Source of the DNA: Vreelandella neptunia
GTDB lineage: Bacteria > Pseudomonadota > Gammaproteobacteria > Pseudomonadales > Halomonadaceae
DNA length: 64,000 bases
Direction: 5' to 3'
Assembly (NCBI RefSeq): GCF_034479615.1
Contig: NZ_CP140255.1
Location: 1-64,000 of the forward strand
The stretch's first letter is position 1. Each line of letters opens with the position of its first letter. The translations under genes and the position numbers were made by a program. This document shows, in pieces, positions 59,990 to 64,000 of the stretch. The notes beneath the pieces are model-generated. The model was not told the origin of the DNA. It worked only from the letters and a program-made list of their open reading frames with translations, and ran no database searches.

Positions 59990-60811
59990 ATGAATCCTTC
60001 GACGCTGATAGGCATATTTGCCAGCATCCTGCTGTTGGTGAGCGTGCTGTTTTTCACTGCAGAGTCCCCAGAGAGCTTTATCAATTTTCCGGGGTTGGCC
60101 ATCGTGGTGACGGGTACACTAGCGGCGACCTTTATTAGCTATCCGCTGAAAGAGGTACTCCGCGTCGTACGGCTGGTGGGCTTGGTGTTCCGGCGTGAAA
60201 ACACCTACATGCGTGACGATATCCGCGAATTGGTCGATATGTCGCGACTGTGGTTTAAAGGCGATGTGCGTGCGGTCGAGCGCGAGTTGGAGCATACCCG
60301 CAACCCGTTTTTACGTACCGGGATCCAACTGGTGATTGCGAATACCAAAGAGGATGAGATTTTTGACATGCTGCGCTGGCGCATTGCTCGCCTTAAAGCG
60401 CGGGAGCATGCTGAAGCACAAATATTTCGCACTATGGCCACCTATGCCCCCGCGTTTGGCATGATCGGCACCCTGGTGGGGCTGGTCAACATGCTGGAAG
60501 TCATGGACGCTGGCGACCTGCAGGTCATTGGCCCGCGCATGGCAGTGGCTCTGCTCACTACCTTCTACGGTATTTTACTCGCCAACTTGGTGTTTAAGCC
60601 TATTGCGGTGAAGCTAGAGCGCCGCACCGAAGATCGACTGATTACCATGAACATGGTGCTGGAAGGTATTTCCCTGATTACCAAGCGCCGTCTGCCGTCG
60701 TTTATTGAAGAGACCCTCAACTCCTTTGTGGCTAATTACCACGATGAGATTCGTGATAACAGCGTCAAACCCAGGCCTGATTCGTCGGTTAGTTCGGCGA
60801 CGAAGGGGTAG
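59990..60811 (+). CDS. Second stator protein, MotA-like (MotC/PomA type)
   Basis: 273 aa from the ATG at 59990 (AAGGAG 6 nt upstream). Four membrane spans: about 3-24, 31-50, and two near MATYAPAFGMIGTLVGLVNM and VALLTTFYGILLANLVFKPI. PAFGMIGTLVGLV is typical of PomA/MotC-like stators. The cytoplasmic loop has the charged residues that contact FliG. It resembles the Na+-type stators more than the MotA at 37941, but the coupling ion cannot be read from sequence alone. Confidence 0.88.
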   Translation: MNPSTLIGIFASILLLVSVLFFTAESPESFINFPGLAIVVTGTLAATFISYPLKEVLRVVRLVGLVFRRENTYMRDDIRELVDMSRLWFKGDVRAVERELEHTRNPFLRTGIQLVIANTKEDEIFDMLRWRIARLKAREHAEAQIFRTMATYAPAFGMIGTLVGLVNMLEVMDAGDLQVIGPRMAVALLTTFYGILLANLVFKPIAVKLERRTEDRLITMNMVLEGISLITKRRLPSFIEETLNSFVANYHDEIRDNSVKPRPDSSVSSATKG

Positions 60812-60816
60812 GCCAG

Positions 60817-61491
60817 ATGCTTGACCGTGATACACGCCACGCACTGGAAATGACGCCGTCGCCAGGCGATGGAGATGATGGTTGGCTTACCAGCTATTTG
60901 GATGTGCTGACGCTGCTCATCACGCTTTTTGTGCTGTTGCTTTCACTGACACCGCCGGGCGGCGGTGAGGCGGCTGATACTGCTTTCATGCGTTCAGCCA
61001 GCGCTGTATCATCACTGCCGCTGGCGTCGCTTGCCACCGGCATTCAGCCTCGCCATTCAGGCATTCAGCCGCAGTTTGACGGGCTCGACATCCCTGGTGT
61101 CAGCGTTTCGCAAGGGAGTGAAGGGGTCACACTACGCATTGATACCAGCCTTTTATTTCCCAGCGGCCAAGCTGTACTGACTGCTCGTGGGCAAGATGTG
61201 GTAGAAAGCCTTATCGATGTGCTGACCCGTTTTGACGGTCAGATTTCGGTAGAAGGCCACACCGACAGCGTACCTATCGCAACGGCCCGCTTCCCCTCTA
61301 ATTGGGAGCTTTCATCAGCGCGGGCTATCGCTGTGGTGAGGCATTTAGAGCGCCAAGGGTTCAATATCTCTCGTATGCGGGCCGTCGGTTATGCCGACAC
61401 CCAACCCATGGAACCGAACGCAACTGCGGAGGGCCGAGCTGCCAACCGTCGCGTAGAGCTGTTGCTAAGGCAGCAGGTCGAGGGTGAATAG
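60817..61491 (+). CDS. Second stator protein, MotB-like (OmpA domain)
   Basis: 224 aa. A single span (about 23-45) starts WLTSYLDVLTLLITLFVLLL, with the ion-carrying Asp in YLDVLT. The OmpA-like domain (about 100-215) has GQISVEGHTDSVPIATARFP, SNWELSSARAIAVVRHLERQ and AEGRAANRRVELLL. The linker is shorter than in the MotB at 38807. It is spaced 5 nt after the MotA-like gene and forms a second stator pair with it. Confidence 0.9.
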   Translation: MLDRDTRHALEMTPSPGDGDDGWLTSYLDVLTLLITLFVLLLSLTPPGGGEAADTAFMRSASAVSSLPLASLATGIQPRHSGIQPQFDGLDIPGVSVSQGSEGVTLRIDTSLLFPSGQAVLTARGQDVVESLIDVLTRFDGQISVEGHTDSVPIATARFPSNWELSSARAIAVVRHLERQGFNISRMRAVGYADTQPMEPNATAEGRAANRRVELLLRQQVEGE

Positions 61492-61508
61492 ATTGCGAGG
61501 CCACGTTT

Positions 61509-63521
61509 GTGTCCATGTACCACCCGCGGTTGCAGTCGTTTGGCGCTCTGCTGGTTTTAGATGCCGATTGTCGGCGCATTCAAGCCAGTAGCACCAACTT
61601 AACTCGCTTGACCGGTATTGAGCGCCCTGAAAATGGGTCGCTTACTCTTGCCTGCGCGCTGGGAAAACGGCTAAGCCAACGTATGCGTCGTGAACTGCAG
61701 GGGCGGCAGCGGCTCCCCGGCCCGCTAGTGTTTATTCGTTCCAAGCACAACAATGCGCGTTTTCAACTCCACGCTTACCGAGCGGGTGAGCAGGTCATCG
61801 TCGAGATCGAGCCACTTAACCCCCTGGTTAGACGCCGCCTGCTGGGTACGGTAAATGAGCGCTTGATGCATTTAGCTGAAGCGACCCATCAGGAAGAGCT
61901 ACTCGACTGCTTGGTTAACGCTATTCAACAGCTTACCGGTCATGATCGGGTCACCGTATGCCATTTTGACAGCGATTGGCATGGTTTGATGGTCGCCGAG
62001 GCGCTTGGAAAGCAGCTGCCCTCGCTGTTGGGGCAGCGCTTTCCCTCAAGCGACTTCCCAGTTGCCCTGCGCAAAAGTTACCAACACTACCCTATGCGGT
62101 TAATTGAAGACGTCGATGCGTCGCCTGAAACGCTGGAGCCCGCCCACTCGGGAGCAAGCCTTAGCGGCAGTTTTTTACGCGCGCCTGCCCCGGAGCGGCA
62201 GCGCTATTTAAGCCGACTGGGAGTGCGTGGGTCATTCAGTTTGGCTATGCAGGGGGATACTGGCTTATGGGGGCTCGTGTTTTGCCATTCGCCAGCACCG
62301 CACTCAGTTGAGCCCCTCGTGCGTGATGCCGTTCGCACCCTGGTGCAAATGGCCACCCAGCGCATGCTGTTGCTGCGGGCGCGTCAAGAAGCCCGCTACC
62401 TGCAGCGGGTTCAGGATAGTCTGGTGCTCAGTGCGCGAGCGCGCAGCGAGCCGCAAAGCCCCCAGCAGCTACTTCATGAACAGGCGGCTATCTGGATGAA
62501 GCTGTTTCGCGCCCATGGCGTAGTGCTGTGGGTGAATGGGGGCGCTTATCAAGCGGGCGTGACGCCAGCCCCAGAAGCGATTAGCCAATTTGTGCTGCGT
62601 CTTGAAAGAGCCCATGTGCATAGCGGCCCTTGGTGCACGCGCGAAATCACCAAAGAGACGTTAACCGCTTCGCTAGCCATGCCCGAGCAGTGCGGGGCGC
62701 TAGCGGTGCCGCTGCCGATGAGTTCGACTCAGCGTGCCTGGCTGATTTTTTTTCGTCCTGAGCAGGTGGAAACGCTGTATTGGGCGATGCAGCCCACCAC
62801 CAGCCCTAAACCGGCCGTGATATTGGCCCCATCGGTCGCCTGGTCTGAAGAGGTCGTCGGTAAGAGTGAAGCGTGGCTGCGGGTAGAGCGCTTAGCAGCG
62901 GTAGACTTGGGTGAAGACCTGACGCTGGCGATTTCAGCCTATGAAATTAGCTCACTGAATATGCACTTGGAGCATGAGCGCAAAGCCCTTGCCGAAGCCA
63001 ACCAGCGTCTCGAGCAACTAGCACATTTTGATCCCTTAACCAAGGTATGGAACCGTTACCGCATTGAAGAAGCGATCAATGCAGAGCTAGTGGCTGCCAA
63101 GCGTTACGCGGCCGCCTTTGCCTTGCTACTGTTCGATGTGGATAACTTTAAGCAGATCAACGATGCTCACGGCCATAGCGTGGGTGACGATGTGCTGGTG
63201 GCCCTGGCGCGATTAGTGGAAAGCTCGCTGCGTGGCTGTGACCATCTGGGGCGCTGGGGAGGCGAAGAGTTTATTGTGCTGGCGACTCATTCCGATGTTG
63301 ATGCCGCCATTGGTCTGGCCGAGCGGCTGCGCTCGCTGGTAGCAGAGCTTCATATAGAGGGGCTCGAGCAAACGGTTACGGTGAGTATCGGTGTCGCCGT
63401 TTGGCAACCGGGTGACAGCTGTAAAACCATTATCTCCCGGGCTGATGACGCCATGTACCGCGCTAAACATGGCGGACGCAACCGCGTTGAAAGGGCGCCT
63501 CAGCCTGCGGTGCTGCTTTAA
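61509..63521 (+). CDS. Phytochrome-like diguanylate cyclase lacking bilin-binding residues
   Basis: 670 aa with a GTG start (GAGG 8 nt upstream) that cannot extend past a stop at 61485. PAS (about 10-105), GAF (about 120-290, with PSSDFP at 179-184 and WGLVFCHS), a PHY-like region (about 300-460), a coiled coil (485-505) and GGDEF (510-665). The active site is GGEEF at 584-588 and RGCD at 575-578 is the inhibitory site. The N-terminal bilin Cys is absent and the conserved GAF His is Arg in APERQRYL, so bilin binding is unlikely. It should make c-di-GMP. It may share the fliA operon. Confidence 0.88.
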   Translation: MSMYHPRLQSFGALLVLDADCRRIQASSTNLTRLTGIERPENGSLTLACALGKRLSQRMRRELQGRQRLPGPLVFIRSKHNNARFQLHAYRAGEQVIVEIEPLNPLVRRRLLGTVNERLMHLAEATHQEELLDCLVNAIQQLTGHDRVTVCHFDSDWHGLMVAEALGKQLPSLLGQRFPSSDFPVALRKSYQHYPMRLIEDVDASPETLEPAHSGASLSGSFLRAPAPERQRYLSRLGVRGSFSLAMQGDTGLWGLVFCHSPAPHSVEPLVRDAVRTLVQMATQRMLLLRARQEARYLQRVQDSLVLSARARSEPQSPQQLLHEQAAIWMKLFRAHGVVLWVNGGAYQAGVTPAPEAISQFVLRLERAHVHSGPWCTREITKETLTASLAMPEQCGALAVPLPMSSTQRAWLIFFRPEQVETLYWAMQPTTSPKPAVILAPSVAWSEEVVGKSEAWLRVERLAAVDLGEDLTLAISAYEISSLNMHLEHERKALAEANQRLEQLAHFDPLTKVWNRYRIEEAINAELVAAKRYAAAFALLLFDVDNFKQINDAHGHSVGDDVLVALARLVESSLRGCDHLGRWGGEEFIVLATHSDVDAAIGLAERLRSLVAELHIEGLEQTVTVSIGVAVWQPGDSCKTIISRADDAMYRAKHGGRNRVERAPQPAVLL

Positions 63522-64000
63522 TCAAACCTTGGGGCCACTACTTTCACATTGGGTGAGCATCCGGTTGATCGCTGCGTCGGCGCCTTTTAGGCTAAAGGTC
63601 ATATACCACGGCTCGCGCTCTTCCTGGTCGAAGCCGAGAAATAGCTGCTCTCCCTGGCGCATGTCGGCCATTAGTGAGTCCAAGTCACCTAAATAAAAGT
63701 GGGCATAAAACCCGTCATCGCCGCGCTCAGTGATAAATTCCGCCATGGTGTCGATAACGGGCCGCTCATCGATGCGCAGCCGAGTGGGCACCAAGTTTAC
63801 CGTACGACTCTCTCCCTGCTGCTGCTCAAGGGTGACGCGCATCTCCAGCCAGGGTAGATCGCAAACGCCCGAAGTGGCATTCAAGCTCAGCGTCGCATCC
63901 GAGTAGCTGTGGGTTTCTACCGCCCGGTAGTGGCGTTCGCCCCCCAGCGAGAGCGTCATTGACTGCCAATGGTCGTGGGTGGCCTCGTCGTTGGTATTAA
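63522..64000 (-). CDS. Hypothetical protein, partial (runs off window end)
   Basis: At least 159 codons. The frame is open to position 64000 and beyond, so the start is probably outside the window; an internal Met at 63959 is one alternative. No domain is recognised. Features include YMTFSLKGADAAINRML near the C-terminus and several Trp/Tyr residues. The stop is adjacent to the stop of the diguanylate cyclase, so the genes converge with no space for a terminator. I cannot assign a function. Confidence 0.6.
   Translation of the reverse strand, partial: NTNDEATHDHWQSMTLSLGGERHYRAVETHSYSDATLSLNATSGVCDLPWLEMRVTLEQQQGESRTVNLVPTRLRIDERPVIDTMAEFITERGDDGFYAHFYLGDLDSLMADMRQGEQLFLGFDQEEREPWYMTFSLKGADAAINRMLTQCESSGPKV

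Overview
The window comes from a moderately halophilic gammaproteobacterium of the Halomonas group (Halomonadaceae). The basis is the 16S rRNA, which reads like Halomonas to me from memory, plus a Halomonas-like flagellar and chemotaxis gene order. No database search was possible.

Layout. 1-5810 is a complete rRNA operon: promoter, boxA leader, 16S, tRNA-Ile(GAT), tRNA-Ala(TGC), 23S, 5S and terminator. 5860-8215 (minus) holds a short-chain dehydrogenase, then flgN, flgM and flgA. 8423-19385 (plus) is flgBCDEFGHIJKL, closed by a good terminator. 19472-31040 (minus) is fliFGHIJK and fliLMNOPQR. fliE (plus) and a flaG-like gene (minus) follow. 32342-37686 (plus) holds a PilZ/HD-GYP protein, fliS, fliT, a second FliK-like protein, an FlhX-type FlhB homologue and the master regulator flhDC. 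37941-51023 is motAB, cheA, cheW, three chemoreceptors interleaved with cheR and cheB, then cheY and cheZ. 51128-61491 is flhB, flhA, flhF, an unrecognised gene in the usual flhG position, flhE, fliA and a second motAB-like stator pair. A phytochrome-like diguanylate cyclase and a hypothetical gene running off the window end close the region.

The cluster encodes nearly the whole flagellum: basal body, rod, hook, export gate, C-ring, chaperones, stators and chemotaxis pathway. Flagellin (fliC) and cap (fliD) are absent from the window. Good sigma-28 promoters (TAAA-N15-GCCGATA type) precede flgM, flgK, the flaG-like gene and fliS, and a weak candidate precedes motA. This gives a FlhDC to FliA/FlgM hierarchy.

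The most striking event is a 1574-bp IS1380-family insertion in flhA at codon 246. It has 14-bp imperfect terminal inverted repeats and a 4-bp CTAG target duplication. Removing the element and one CTAG restores a 695-codon flhA. FlhA is the essential export-gate subunit, so this isolate is probably non-motile through a recent and potentially revertible event.

Other unusual points are an FlhF with about 350 extra C-terminal residues, next to a small protein without a visible P-loop where the FlhG ATPase usually sits; a FliK-like/FlhX pair that resembles a second export-switch module; a PilZ/HD-GYP protein with an altered metal-ligand motif; a phytochrome-like GGDEF protein that appears unable to bind bilin; and a palindromic element inside the rRNA spacer.
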